Below, one piece after another: positions 54,171 through 64,000 of a stretch of DNA of 64,000 nucleotides. Made by a program: the position numbers and the translations under genes. Positions within the stretch are counted from its first letter, which is position 1, and each line of letters opens with the position of its first letter. The DNA is from Hexactinellida sp. DTS-2022 (lineage: Eukaryota; Porifera; Hexactinellida), in the NCBI GenBank assembly GCA_028753945.1, contig JAPNXP010000013.1, forward strand, positions 496,001-560,000, written 5' to 3'. Below the pieces are notes generated by a model. That model did not search any database, was not told the origin of the DNA, and worked only from the letters and a program-made list of their open reading frames with translations.

Positions 54171-54539
54171 AAGAGAGGCCAGTTTATAATTTTCACTCGA
54201 GGGTTGGACTCTTTATTGAAAGTTACAATTTCGATATAAGTGGGGTAAAAAGTCATGGCGAATCCATTGGGACGGTTTTTGAGATTCTCAGAGTTGCGGT
54301 TTAGGCGCCATTTATGATGACTTGGCATCATATTTAATATGTACTATATACAGATAGTACAAAATGTTATAGTCTACTTACTTAATACACAACTGGCAAC
54401 CGCCGAAGTCTCTAAATAAGAGATGATCAGCTAGTGCATTAATTATTGAATTATAATGTCATAAATAGAATTGTACTCGTTCAGAGATAATAGTTTATAA
54501 TAGTAAAAGTTATAAACATTGAAGATTAATTTATAAAAA

Positions 54540-55493
54540 TTACAAAGCACTTTTACGCTTATTTGCCTTGAACGATTCCACTTGGTCTTTGCGTCTAGTT
54601 TCACTAATCTCTCTTGATATTCCTGTAAGGTATAAGTTAGCAATGATGGAATTTATTCGATTTCGGCATTCAGGATAATGTAATTCACAAGAAAAGGTTG
54701 TGTCCCATTGGTTTGATAGCTCTTTAAGTAGACTGCATATAAGAAGTTTCAATGGTATCTTGGTTGCAAGCATCCTTGTTTCTAAATATTCAACACAGCA
54801 AAACGCGCTTTCTACGTAACTATAAAGGATTGAAGATGGTAACTGAAGGCCGCCCCTATTTAATGCGCTAATAAAACAAGTTTCAATTGGATCTTTATGA
54901 AGAAGCTCGGAACAATCTTGGCATTCAGAGTATTTAAGGAGAGAACGGGTAATGTATCCTGAAACATACACAACTACATCTTTTGTATCATTTGATAAAA
55001 CAAGCTGCTCAAGAGGGTTAGAGTGAACACCAAAAATAAACTCCTCAATTTGCTGATTGATGTCGTCTTTAGTATTGAGCTGTAATTCAATAAAATCAAT
55101 TTCGCGTTTAAGCAGCGCCTGGTAAGAAATAATCGATTCTGAACGGAGAACCTCTGTCAAACTAACAAGGAAACGACCTCCACTCATTTGTCTGTAATGT
55201 GAGAAACGTCTTTCCAGAGGATCTGTTTGGAATCGACCTGTTAACACAAACTCATAACCATCTCGGATCAATGCAGACGACAGTTCGATAATAGCATTGT
55301 TAGTTGTGATCATAGCATTAAAGGTTTGTTTGGAAAAATCGAGTGCTTCTGACTGCTTCCAAGTTGTAAGCCATTCGTTCATTCCCCGCAGAAACACGAT
55401 TTTATTCTCACAAGTATTCGAATCGATCGCATTACCGATCGGGTTAGGGTGATACCGCTCCTTCGCATTGACAATAAGCCACCATGCATTCAT
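54540..55493 (-). pseudogene. P-type transposase, C-terminal part (after frameshift)
   Basis: A 317-residue ORF continuing the transposase in another frame. It includes FQTDPLERRFSHYRQMSGGR (about 89-107), where E94 would be the third acidic catalytic residue of the RNase H-like fold of P transposases. Its frame stays open upstream of its first ATG and runs past the stop of the preceding ORF, which is what a one-base loss near 55500 would produce. On its own it lacks the DNA-binding domain and the first two acidic residues. Confidence 0.85.
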
Positions 55494-55498
55494 AAGTT

Positions 55499-57097
55499 CT
55501 AGAAATGCTGGTGTACAGAATCGTCTCCCATTAGATATTGGCGCATTGCAGTTGTTGTTTTAGAATCAAAAATAGCTAATGCAAGAGAAACTGACTGCTT
55601 ATTATTTCCAGGATGGAGTACTGAGTAGTTAAGTGCAGGAGCTTTACGAAGGTGACAGCCCAATGAGAGATCATAATCATGCACCTTGTGGAGGCTAGAC
55701 CAACGTACGTGACCGTCTGGAACACATATCAATGAATCCAGGAGAGGTAACTCAACTCTAGGGATGGTAAAGAAACGATTGTTGAGTAAATTATTACGAA
55801 CGTTCTTTATGAGGTGAACGGTATCAAAAAACAAATAAACTATTCGTTCTGTAAAAGGATTTCTCATGCAATAGTTTTTGTTCTCAATAGGAAATTTTTT
55901 TGTGAGCTTATTGAAAGCAGAAATATTACACTGGTGATTGTCCGATATCACGCAACGAGGCTGGAAATTGGCATCACTTAAAACCTTGAGACAGTTGAGT
56001 ATCCAATCAAAGATAATATCTGAGGACAATTTCACAATTGGAACAGCTTTAATGACATACGGTACGGTCTTTTTGAGAGAAATAACCATAAAGCATAGAA
56101 TGCTCTTGAACATTTCAAGATTTTCATTACAACCGATGATATCTTGGCCATCAAATTGCACTTGCTGCTGAAAATGCATTTCATCTAAGAGAAAAACCAC
56201 GTCATTACCAATACATCCTTCGTCTCGAAGTTTACAAAGTGCTTTAAGACTGTCAATAGAGTTTGACTTGAGTTTGCGTAATAATCGAACACTAGGTAGA
56301 GTCATGTGGCGATGTAGAAATATATATGCAGCATGAGATGTGTAGCGTAATTGAAGAGCGAATCGAAGAACATGCGAAGAATATGTACAGCCCTTAGGAG
56401 AATAATTACAAAGATTTAAGAGTTCTTTAACAGGATCTATGTCAAAATTATGAGATGGATTCTTGCAATAATTCGGCAAATTGGTGAGCATATCCAAGGA
56501 AGTAATTTTGCAGTTAGCTGAGTTCGTTATAAATTCTGGTAGAGGTATAGGAGAACTTTCAAAGCTTAACTTAACATGTAAGTCACTTGTAATGTGAATA
56601 CACTCTTTCACCTGAGCAATGCCTGAATAAATTTCCACACGATAGGTAGTAATACAAGCTTCAGAAATACAATGCGTGAATTTTCGGTATTCACTAGCAG
56701 ATTTTATGTATTTAACAACGTCGTCAAAGTTAGTGACCGCGAATCGTTTTTTGAAGAGATGAAGCTGATCAGGTTGCAGAACGCGTTTAGCGGGCGGTTT
56801 TCTGACAGATTTTGGAATAATGGCTTGGCTCTGACGAATTGAAGTCGGATGTATTGTTGGGATTGGGTTCAATGACATGTTGAGCCTCGTTTTGTGCTGA
56901 TGGTACGATATATACTTCGAGTCAAAGTGTTCCATACAAATTCGCGATGAAGAAGTAATTTCGAAACCATCACGGTTAAGAAATGCGATCCACCGTTGTC
57001 GTAGATCAGCATTTTGAGGAAATGAAAACATTGCTCTATCAGATCTGCCAATATAACCAGAACGGCAATTTACCACAGAACATTTAAAAGGCATCAA
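55499..57097 (-). pseudogene. P-type transposase, THAP and catalytic N-terminal part
   Basis: A 532-residue ORF. The THAP zinc finger is C6-X4-C11 and C54-X2-H57 with the typical PIPTIHP end. A helical region follows, then the RNase H-like domain with likely catalytic D305 (FLLDEMHFQ) and D386 (CVISDNHQC). The later part (DTVHLIKNVRNNLL) matches the GTP-binding insertion of P/THAP9 transposases. It stops at 55499-55501, before the third acidic residue, which lies in the next ORF in a shifted frame. I see no other stop or frameshift. Translated as is, it would be a DNA-binding protein without a complete active site. Confidence 0.88.
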
Positions 57098-57704
57098 CTA
57101 ATTAATTAACTAAAGGTAACAGAAAATAAGAGGTTATTAAAATACATTTCGGATAATAATGGATATTAAGCTCCCGCATGGGGGAGATGCGGGGCCAGTG
57201 CGGGCACAAAGTGCATCTGTAACATAATAATTAAACAAAATAAAGAAAATCATTCAAATTAAACGATGAATTTTGTAAACAGTAAAGGTAAATTTAATAT
57301 TTATATGACATATGGTTGCTTTACAATATATTATTCTCGTTTTCGAAGAATTGCCAAATTGTGAAATATTCTCAGTAAAATATCTTCAGCGAGTTATAAA
57401 CACATCTAAGCAATTTGCTAAAACTTAAAGGTGAATATGTAAGAATATGAGTTTAAATAATAACAAATATTTGCCATTTTATTTTTATGTTAAATAATGC
57501 CAAGTCATCATAAGTGGCGCCTAAACCGCAACTCTGAGAATCTCAAAAACCGTCCCAATGGATTCGCCATGACTTTTTACCCCATTTATATCGAAATTGT
57601 AACTTTCAATGTTGAGTCCAACCCTCGAGTGAAAATTATAAACTGGCCTCTCTTTTTATTTGCGATTTCGGTGAGTTGCCAGTCTGTGTATTAAGTAGTC
57701 TATG

Positions 57705-58116
57705 GACTATCATTAGAATTTCCACACATTCATATAGATCATCATATACAATAAAGCATAGTGTACATTATGGTTGTAGACAAACCATAATGATTCATGA
57801 ATACTATATAGGCGAATTCCCATACGTAGGAATCCTGCGTAAAATTGTAAATGCTATGGGATTTCCCACATGTGGGAATTCTGTGGGAATTCCTATGGGA
57901 ATTCCCATAGGACTATCATTAGAATTTCCACACATTCATATAGATCATCATATACAATAAAGCATAGTGTACATTATGGTTGTAGACAAACCATAATGAT
58001 TCATGAATACTATATAGGCGAATTCCCATACGTAGGAATCCTGCGTAAAATTGTAAATGCTATGGGATTTCCCACATGTGGGAATTCTGTGGGAATTCCT
58101 ACATGTGGGAAATCCT
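57705..58116. repeat. 206-bp tandem duplication in the right transposon arm
   Basis: GACTATCATTAGAATTTCC and everything after it through the CCCATACGTAGGAATCCTGC block is repeated at an offset of 206 bp (57705 and 57911), nearly identical. The left arm has no counterpart, so it arose inside this copy or its recent lineage. Confidence 0.85.
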
Positions 58117-58262
58117 ATGGGAATTCCCACATGTGGGAATCCTGTGGGAAATCCTGTGGGAATCCTATGGGAATTCCCACAGAAATCCTGTGGGAATGGG
58201 ATGGGAATGGGAATGAAAATTTCCTTCCCACGGCAACCCTGTTATCCATTGATAAAGCTGTG

Positions 58263-58332
58263 TAGCGGATCCTACTAGTATCCTTGTTGTCTTAAAGATA
58301 TGTGTTAATTAAGTGTTTTAAAGACATTGTAA
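58263..58332. repeat. Copy of the satellite-flanking segment (see 51085-51160)
   Basis: GATCCTACTAGTATCC through AAAGATATGTGTTAATTAAG to AAAGACATTGTAAT, with no satellite attached. Confidence 0.75.
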
Positions 58333-58769
58333 TTACACTCTGATCCTAAGAGTTTATCATATGTACTTTACGTGTACATACTAATTAATTAATTTAGGTA
58401 TTCAAAGCTTTATTTAATTGTGCCATTGTATCATGTATCTGTTTTATTACATTAAGTCTACAAAACTTATTACTTATTATCTCTGATACAATATATGGTA
58501 GTTAGTTATTAGTACGTATACATAATTAGTACTAGCGATTGGCTACTAGGTCGCTTTGCGGTGTGTTGCGTGCACAAACACAGAGGTTGGTGTTCACGTA
58601 ACCTCGGAAAAAATGATGTCTTGAGATTGTGTTTTTATATCTATCTATATTATGACTACATATATGATAAATGTTCGATTGTTGTTAGATTGATTGTTTG
58701 GTGGGTGGGTAGTATAAAGTGGTAAGGTCTGTTGTATCATATATTGAGGCGCTGTATGATACACTAGTA

Positions 58770-58953
58770 CAGGTAAACCTCCCAAAGCGGCACCCATCGG
58801 GAGAATAATTTTGTGCCGCTTCTCGGAGGTTGCCGCTTTGGGAGGTTGCTCGTAAGGTAAAACTCCCAAAGCGGCACCCATCGGTAGAATGATTTTGTGC
58901 CGCTTCTCGGAGGTTGCCGCTACTCGGAGGTGCCGCTTTGGGAGGTTTACCTG
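58770..58953. mobile_element. TA-flanked element with CAGGTAAACCTCCC ends
   Basis: Left end CAGGTAAACCTCCCAAAGCG, right end TTTGGGAGGTTTACCTG, TA on each side. Inside are two copies of CCCAAAGCGGCACCCATCGG and inverted partners. No ORF of note. Confidence 0.8.
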
Positions 58954-59046
58954 TATATACATGGATATGATATTACAAATTATACTGTTAAGTCCATATC
59001 TACATATTTGAAATACTTGGGAGTCGTCACACCTGACACTGCTTTA

Positions 59047-59551
59047 CGTCTCATTCAATAAATTGCTGATTGTACAATACACTATTTTGCATTTTATTCG
59101 TTCAATTTTAATTTGCCTACTTGTCCTCTCTGGAATTTTTTTCCTCACGAAGAAATATCGTCTCTGTCGGTTAACTATAGATTGCACAATATGTCGTTAG
59201 TTATGATTCAATGAAGTCACATTTCCACATTACTAATGTTTGTCCACGTTGTTTTAAAATTTGTGGATATGTGCTGGCAATTGATGACGTCAAGCCTTCT
59301 GAATTATCAGCCGGAGCATGAGCCATGAGATGCAACTTATTATACAGAAAAGCAGTGATTGGAATTTTATGCGACGCATTGCAAAAGTCTTGTTATCGTT
59401 TCGCTTATGTTGGTATGAGTGAAAGCAGAGTTGCATGCCGGACCGCACAACCAGCACGACACACCACTATAACGACTGACCTGACCTGATAAATAAATTC
59501 AGTGATAATCTGTAGCATATCACGTTTGATATGAACTAGTGGACGTAGAAA
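59047..59551. repeat. 505-bp direct repeat, copy 1 (copy 2 at 60424-60923)
   Basis: From CGTCTCATTCAATAAATT to AACTAGTGGACGTAGA, about 97% alike in the two copies by eye. The sequences that follow are unrelated, so CGTAGA marks a sharp right edge. It has no long ORF. Confidence 0.85.
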
Positions 59552-59552
59552 G

Positions 59553-60130
59553 TTGAAATCGATACCAAACGACGCGCAATGGTGGAAAACCTGGGAGTAA
59601 AATTATCATAAAAATAATAAAGAGTTTGCAAATTGCTACAAGAACCAGCATTATGCATATTGCCAGGGTATTATGCTTTTGCATATTGCCCATAACATAT
59701 ATACTAGAAGATCGCAAGAGCTAATTTTAGGCATACAGTGTTATTTTAGTGCAGGCTCGGATATGCTGAAATCTCGAATGGAGTTAAGATTTAACTGTCA
59801 CATCATAAAAGTGTTAAGTTTCTTGCACACGAGCTCTTCGATCTCGGTTGGGTTAACTCCTCACTAAACTAATGAGTATACATATATGTTAACCCTAATC
59901 TGGCTCGGAATGTGAAATTGAAACTGAAAGTAAATACAATTTCAATTGAAAGTGAAACTGAAACTGGGGGTTTTTCTATTTATACTAAAAACCCCAAGCC
60001 ATCTTCGGGTTAATTAATAGATTTTTCCACTTAATCTGGTCGAAATTTCACAGGATTTCTAGGAAGGAATTATATTATGGCTTAAAATATTTTCGGTTAA
60101 TAGATTTCACCGCTTAATCGGGTCAAAGCA
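59553..60130. repeat. Segmental duplicate of the sequence from 63596 to the window end
   Basis: It begins with a decayed piece of the GNAT exon and its splice acceptor (minus strand), then the shared GAGTTTGCAAATTGCTACAA, CTAGAAGATCGCAAGAGC and TCTCGAATGGAGTTAAGA stretches. It differs from the other copy by one 117-bp insertion (59893-60009) and small changes. Confidence 0.85.
59893..60009. mobile_element. 117-bp piggyBac-type element at TTAA
   Basis: TTAA lies on both sides (59889-59892 and 60010-60013). The ends are CCCTAATCTGGC and GCCATCTTCGGG. The duplicate near 63923 has the same flanks without the insert, acting as an empty site apart from one extra TTAA here. Confidence 0.75.
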
Positions 60131-60171
60131 AACTGGTCTCGAGGTGACCCTATTAAGCGGAGTCGACTATA
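60079..60171. mobile_element. Family B TA-element (partial)
   Basis: AAATATTTTCGGTTAATAGA, CACCGCTTAATCGGGTCAAA and the right end CTATTAAGCGGAGTCGACTA. Part of it is also at the window end (from about 63990). A CCATGGCCTGATCGGCC hairpin-like stretch follows. Confidence 0.6.
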
Positions 60172-60423
60172 TATATATTGTGAGAGTGGTCAGGCCATGG
60201 CCTGATCGGCCTGACCGCTCCCGCCGGCCCTATATATATATTTATATATAAATATATTGAACACACAAATTGAGTTTCTAAGCATAGATATGCTATTAGG
60301 TGGCACAAAAAAGAAGTATTAGATCCGTAGGGTTTATGTGATTTTTTTTCTTTTCTAGTAATTGATTTATAATTTCACCCATTAGATTATTTCGAAAGTT
60401 TGATAATTGTCGTCAGATTCTTC

Positions 60424-60923
60424 GTCTCATTCAATAAATTGGTGATTGTACAGTACACTATTTTGCATTTTATTCGTTCAATTTTAATTTGCCTACTTGT
60501 CCTCTCTGGAATTTTTTTCCAACGAAGAAATATCATCTGTGTCGGCTAACTATAGATTGCACAATATGTCGTTAGTTTTGATTCAATGAAGACACATTTC
60601 CACATTACTAATGTTTGTCCACGTTGTTTTAAAATTTGTGGATTTGTGCTGGACATTGATGACGTCAAGCCTTCTGAATTATCAGCCGGAGCATGAGCCA
60701 TGAGATGCAACTTATTATACAGAAAAGCAGTGATTGGAATTTATGCGACGCATTGCAAAAGTCTTGCTATCGTTACGCTTATGTTGGTATGAGTGAAAGC
60801 AGAGTTGCATGCCGGGCCGCACAACCAGCACGACACACTACGATAACGACTGACCTGACCTGATAAATAAATTCAGTGATAATCTGTAGCATATCACGTT
60901 TGATATGAACTAGTGGACGTAGA
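60424..60923. repeat. 505-bp direct repeat, copy 2
   Basis: Direct repeat of 59047-59551. Its right edge (CGTAGA at 60923) abuts the decayed gene at 60924-61926. Confidence 0.85.
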
Positions 60924-61926
60924 TCATGGAAATAAGAGACTTGAGGGTTGAGGGTATTGAGCCGGGATGCAACCAGTGAAGTTGAAGCCTTGATGGCTTA
61001 AGATGTCTTTTCTGACTAACGTAGCAGCTTTGGCCAGGATAAGAGCATCTTCTGAGAAGTCTCGAGTCTTCAGAGCTTCCTTCAACATATTTCTCATGTC
61101 TTCCTTGAAAACGAGAACAGTGTTTCTTCCATCATACTGTTCTTGTGCCACTGGGAATCGTTATCGCAGATGCATTCCTTCAGCCTGGTCTTGTTGACTA
61201 GTTTCTTGATGCTCAGTTCTTCCAGACGTTTCACATACAGAGAATGGATCTCGGATAGTTTGAAGAGGAGAGTTCCAGAGTTCACAGATTCCGCAATGTA
61301 TCTGGTGAGTTCTTCAAATGCCCGAGACTCGTTCATTTTAGCATCTGTGTCTTCAGGTATTTGGTTTAGCTTGCGAGTGAGACTACGGTATAGATTTCTC
61401 AACTTGACCATACATGTCAGATGGTATTTGGCCTCCATTGCGATTAGATCTCCTCCAACTATTCTACTCAAGAGCTGGGTGTCGTTTAGCTCTGTGATTA
61501 TTTCCCGGATATTTTTGTGTGCATCAAATGTTGAAAATTCATGAAGAACATGTTCCTCTTCCCCTTTCTCGCAGAATAAACATTTTTGAACGTCAAGTGC
61601 TTTGCGCTTACTGGGCCTTTTCTCTTCATCATCATGGTTGCGCTCTCTCTTCTTCTTTGCCTTTGCTAACTTAGAATTGTTGAATTTCAAGTGACAAGAT
61701 TTGTGCCAGGAAGCAGAATGAGAAGCAAAGTTGCCAATAGTTTCATCACTCCCAAAAATAGTTCAGCTGGAAGAGCACCAATGGCTCGGAACTGTTCTAC
61801 GTTGGTAAGGAATGATGTGTAGGCATCTGTATTGTCACGACTTGATCCAGGGCTCAGCAAGGGACACTTGAAGGGTTCACCAGTCTCCTGCTTGCAAATC
61901 ACACAGCAATCCCAGTTCAGTTCCAT
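60924..61926 (-). pseudogene. Decayed Cys-rich gene of unknown, probably multi-copy family
   Basis: Minus-strand coding sequence spread over three frames. It begins with MELNWDCCVICKQETGEPFK and a frame change at about 61745 leads into a segment with SASWHKSCHLKFNNSKL. Next comes CLFCEKGEEEHVLHEF with HKNIREIITELND, and a second frame change near 61140 leads into RKDILSHQGFNF. The C..C followed by W-H-x-x-C-H pattern suggests a zinc-binding N-terminus of the sort seen in multi-copy, transposon-associated invertebrate proteins; this is recollection, and I cannot name the family. The coding signal stops at the 500-bp repeat. Confidence 0.6.
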
Positions 61927-62239
61927 GCTGACACTCTGAAAGGAGAAGAAAAGCTATTTGAAATTAAGCAGCCAAGGCACAAACATCTACAAAATGATTT
62001 TCCCTAGTATACAATTCATATACCTAAATAGCACAAGGATGACAAATGTTGAGAGTATTGTTAGGGATCTGCCCCAGTGGTTCTCCCAATATAGCTATAG
62101 TTGGCCAGATAGACTAATAGAATATTAATGCTGTTTTAACTGCATGCTGATCTCCCTGGGCTTCAGAGCTGGCTCCTTTATATAGGCTGCCAGTCATCTG
62201 TCCATTATCTGCTAACACAATACAACTACTCCTAACATA

Positions 62240-62801
62240 CACTAAGCAGCCAAAAGTATTTGGACAATATAAATTTTAATGCACAGACAATTCTCGCCTG
62301 GTAACTTATTAAGGGCTATCTAAACTATTCTGAAATAACTATAAATATCTTATTATAGATATACATTACAAAATATTGCGATTTCAATTAAATTTTGAAA
62401 ATTTCCACGAAGTGGCACAAGTGTTTCTGCCACGTGCCACATGTGGCATAAGTGGCACAAATGGAAATGTTGCTGAATCACAGTAGAAAATATTCGGATT
62501 GATTTGAAATTATGTACTTAGAGTAATTTAACCATGTGGAATTCAAATCCGCTATCAGAATTAAAATATTAACATTGCATCTTAATGATCAATAATTAAT
62601 TATTTAATTAGCTAATTATATATTTAATAAGTTTAACGCCTCACAAAAATGTAAATTCAAAGATTTTGCTGTTTTATTATACTTTATATATCGTTTCATG
62701 TTTATTGCCATTTTGTAGCATCTAGTAATGTTATTATGCTGTATAACCTCAAATGTATGAATACAAATTATTCCTGTTCAAATACTTTTGGCCGGTTAGT
62801 G
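62240..62801. mobile_element. 562-bp Tc1/mariner-type element with TA flanks
   Basis: Left end CACTAAGCAGCCAAAAGTAT, right end ATACTTTTGGCCGGTTAGTG, with TA outside both ends. GGCCAAAAGTATTTG is a familiar Tc1-type terminal motif. No transposase ORF, so non-autonomous. It contains a small tandem of AAGTGGCAC/TGCCACATG motifs at about 62410-62460. Confidence 0.85.
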
Positions 62802-62904
62802 TATAGCCAACTAGTCATACAAACACAACACAATTACTGAACACAAATTACCACTAGTCATCATACACAATACAATTACTGCACATTAATTATAATGTAA
62901 TGTA

Positions 62905-62955
62905 GTCCTGTGTTGTTGGGGTTCCCCAGCATTGGGGAATCCACAACAACTATAG
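62905..62955. other. Hairpin-forming inverted repeat
   Basis: GTTGTTGGGGTTCCCCA and TGGGGAATCCACAACAAC face each other around GCAT. It may be a short element end pair. The rest of 61927-63359 outside the Tc1-type element shows no gene. Confidence 0.55.
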
Positions 62956-63359
62956 AATACGATTTAATATCAATTTAATGCCTATAATATTATAGAGTTT
63001 CTAAACATGGGGATATGATACAAAAAAAAATGTTGACGAAAATCGCTCTTTTTCATATTTGTCGGCCATCTTTTTCATTTTACACACAATAAAATTTGAA
63101 TCTCCGGAGGGCTCCTATGCTAATATTTATCGATATGCCCTAAGGGTTCCTCATGCCAAATTTGGTGCTTTTATCCGCCATGTAACCGTAATCGTTAAAT
63201 ATAGCCCTAAGCCACCTCACAATTTATACTACCCACTAAAGACTAAACAATCAATAATCAATTAATACAAATTATACTTGAAATACTTGGGAGTTTTCAC
63301 ACCTGACAGCTTTATATACATTTGTGTAGCAACATATCACACCCCTCTGAATCAAGAGT

Positions 63360-63631
63360 CTACTCCACAGGACGATATCCCAGACCTGAATAGAACTTGC
63401 AGGCTTCTTTAAACGCGCTAGCGGTCTTTATGCACACTTGTTTATAGCCTTGCTTCTCTATCGCGGTTTCCAACATATTCATCAGTTCATTTCCCAGTCC
63501 CTCTCTCCTGGACTCGGGTACGATATACAACTTGCGTATCTCTACGCAGTCTATTCCTCTGGCAATCCTATGGTAAGCAGCTGTTGCTACGACGATGAAA
63601 TCGATGCCAAAAGAGCGCAATGGTAGAGAAC
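63360..63631 (-). CDS. GNAT-family N-acetyltransferase, last exon (partial)
   Basis: The 3' end of a minus-strand gene. The exon begins after the acceptor CTCCAG at 63637-63632, and there is no ATG in the open frame, so upstream exons lie beyond the window. It codes motif A of the GNAT fold: a beta strand ending KLYIVPES, then RREGLGNELMNMLE, the acetyl-CoA pyrophosphate loop and helix. The C-terminal ACKFYSGLGYRPVE is the usual FYxxxGF-type ending. Substrate unknown. A broken copy of the first about 45 bp of this exon, with its acceptor, sits at about 59553-59600. Confidence 0.8.
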
Positions 63632-64000
63632 CTGGAGTAAAATTATCAGAAAAATAAAAAAGAGTTTGCAAATTGCTACAAGAACCAGCATTATGTATAT
63701 TGCCAGGGCATTATGCTTTTGCATATTGCCCATAACATATATACTAGAAGATCGCAAGAGCTAATTTTAGACATACAGTGTTATTTTAGGGCAGGCTCGG
63801 ATATGTTGAAATCTCGAATGGAGTTAAGATTTAACTGTCACATTATAAAAGTGTTAATTTTCTTGCACACGAGCTCTTCGATCTCGGTTCGGTTAACTCC
63901 TCACTAAACTAATGAGTATATATGTTAATAGATTTTTCCACTTAATCTGGTCGAAATTTCACAGGATTTCTAGGAAGGAATTATATTATGGCTTAAAATA
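63596..64000. repeat. Segmental duplicate of 59553-60130, reaching the window end
   Basis: Shares long stretches with 59553-60130 and lacks its 117-bp TTAA insertion. It includes the GNAT exon start and intron. Confidence 0.85.

Larger units (their letters stand above)
53939..58241 (-). mobile_element. Complete P-type (THAP) DNA transposon, 4.3 kb, with 8-bp target duplication
   Basis: The ends are CAGGGTTGCCGTGGG and its reverse complement. TTATCCAT is duplicated directly outside both ends (53931-53938 and 58242-58249), the 8-bp size typical of P elements. The long terminal inverted repeats are about 390 bp on the left (to about 54330) and start at about 57494 on the right. They contain runs of TGGGAATTCCCACATGTGGG type and a shared AT-rich part. 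The right arm is lengthened by a 206-bp tandem duplication. Transposase ORFs lie on the minus strand at 55499-57097 and 54540-55493. Confidence 0.93.

Noticed and set aside
57676-58278. ORFs with repeated short proline/glycine-type motifs in the transposon right arm
   Set aside because: They arise from the TGGGAATTCCCA repeats of the inverted arm and its tandem duplication, not from a gene.
63059-63265. 68-codon ORF near the window end
   Set aside because: No domain, no supporting neighbour or splice pattern; surrounding sequence is repeat-rich.
1-64000. tRNA or rRNA genes
   Set aside because: I saw no convincing tRNA box A/B pairs or rRNA segments while reading. A dedicated covariance-model scan would be needed to exclude small RNAs in introns.

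Overview
This window is AT-rich animal nuclear DNA. It has spliced genes with GT-AG introns, TATA-like promoters, AATAAA signals and very many short DNA-transposon derivatives. The gene set is metazoan: a single-pass receptor tyrosine kinase, a STIM calcium sensor with its SOAR/CAD region, an ADAP-type ArfGAP-PH-PH protein, HAX1-like and AVEN-like proteins, DHX9, NDC80, FANCM and POLR1A. Single-exon kinase and LRR/EGF genes, short introns and an odd STIM suggest an early-branching animal, perhaps a sponge; that placement is inference. All family calls come from reading the sequence, with no database search.

Layout. 0.4-3.7 kb: a TTC16-like TPR gene (+) and a single-exon ADAP-like gene (-). 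5.1-19.8 kb: FANCM in 11 exons; I followed the frame through every junction (1,707 codons), and its 4.9-kb intron 9 holds a complete receptor tyrosine kinase gene on the same strand. 20.2-26.8 kb: POLR1A in 5 exons (1,693 codons). 27.2-37.4 kb: DHX9 in 11 exons (1,225 codons), with a small antisense gene resembling the ciliary protein CIMIP1/C20orf85 in intron 2. 37.9-48.9 kb: single-exon genes for a HAX1-like protein, an LRR-EGF surface protein, a STIM with two luminal EF-SAM modules, an AVEN-like protein and a RING protein with a UBR-like C-terminus. 49.3-53.8 kb: NDC80 in two exons, its intron carrying a 15-bp satellite of 40 units. 53.9-58.2 kb: a complete P-type transposon with an 8-bp target duplication and one visible frameshift. 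58.2-64 kb: a duplicated repeat-rich tract with a decayed multi-copy gene and the last exon of a GNAT acetyltransferase.

The genes are housekeeping and signalling loci with no operon logic. They fall into two classes: spliced genes of nucleic-acid and chromosome biology (FANCM, POLR1A, DHX9, NDC80) and single-exon genes. Introns of the first class are largely built from 80-250-bp elements inserted at TA, whose ends follow a common template (CAGT, a few bases, then a GCTTAAT- or GTTAATACGAA-like stretch). These are probably non-autonomous pogo/Tc1-type elements. They are nested in each other and often end 15-30 bp from a splice acceptor.

Most interesting points: the tandem EF-SAM STIM; the NDC80-intron satellite, every unit of which fits the p53-family half-site; the P element whose single lesion separates its third catalytic acid; the kinase gene nested in FANCM; and the ArfGAP whose catalytic arginine is lysine.
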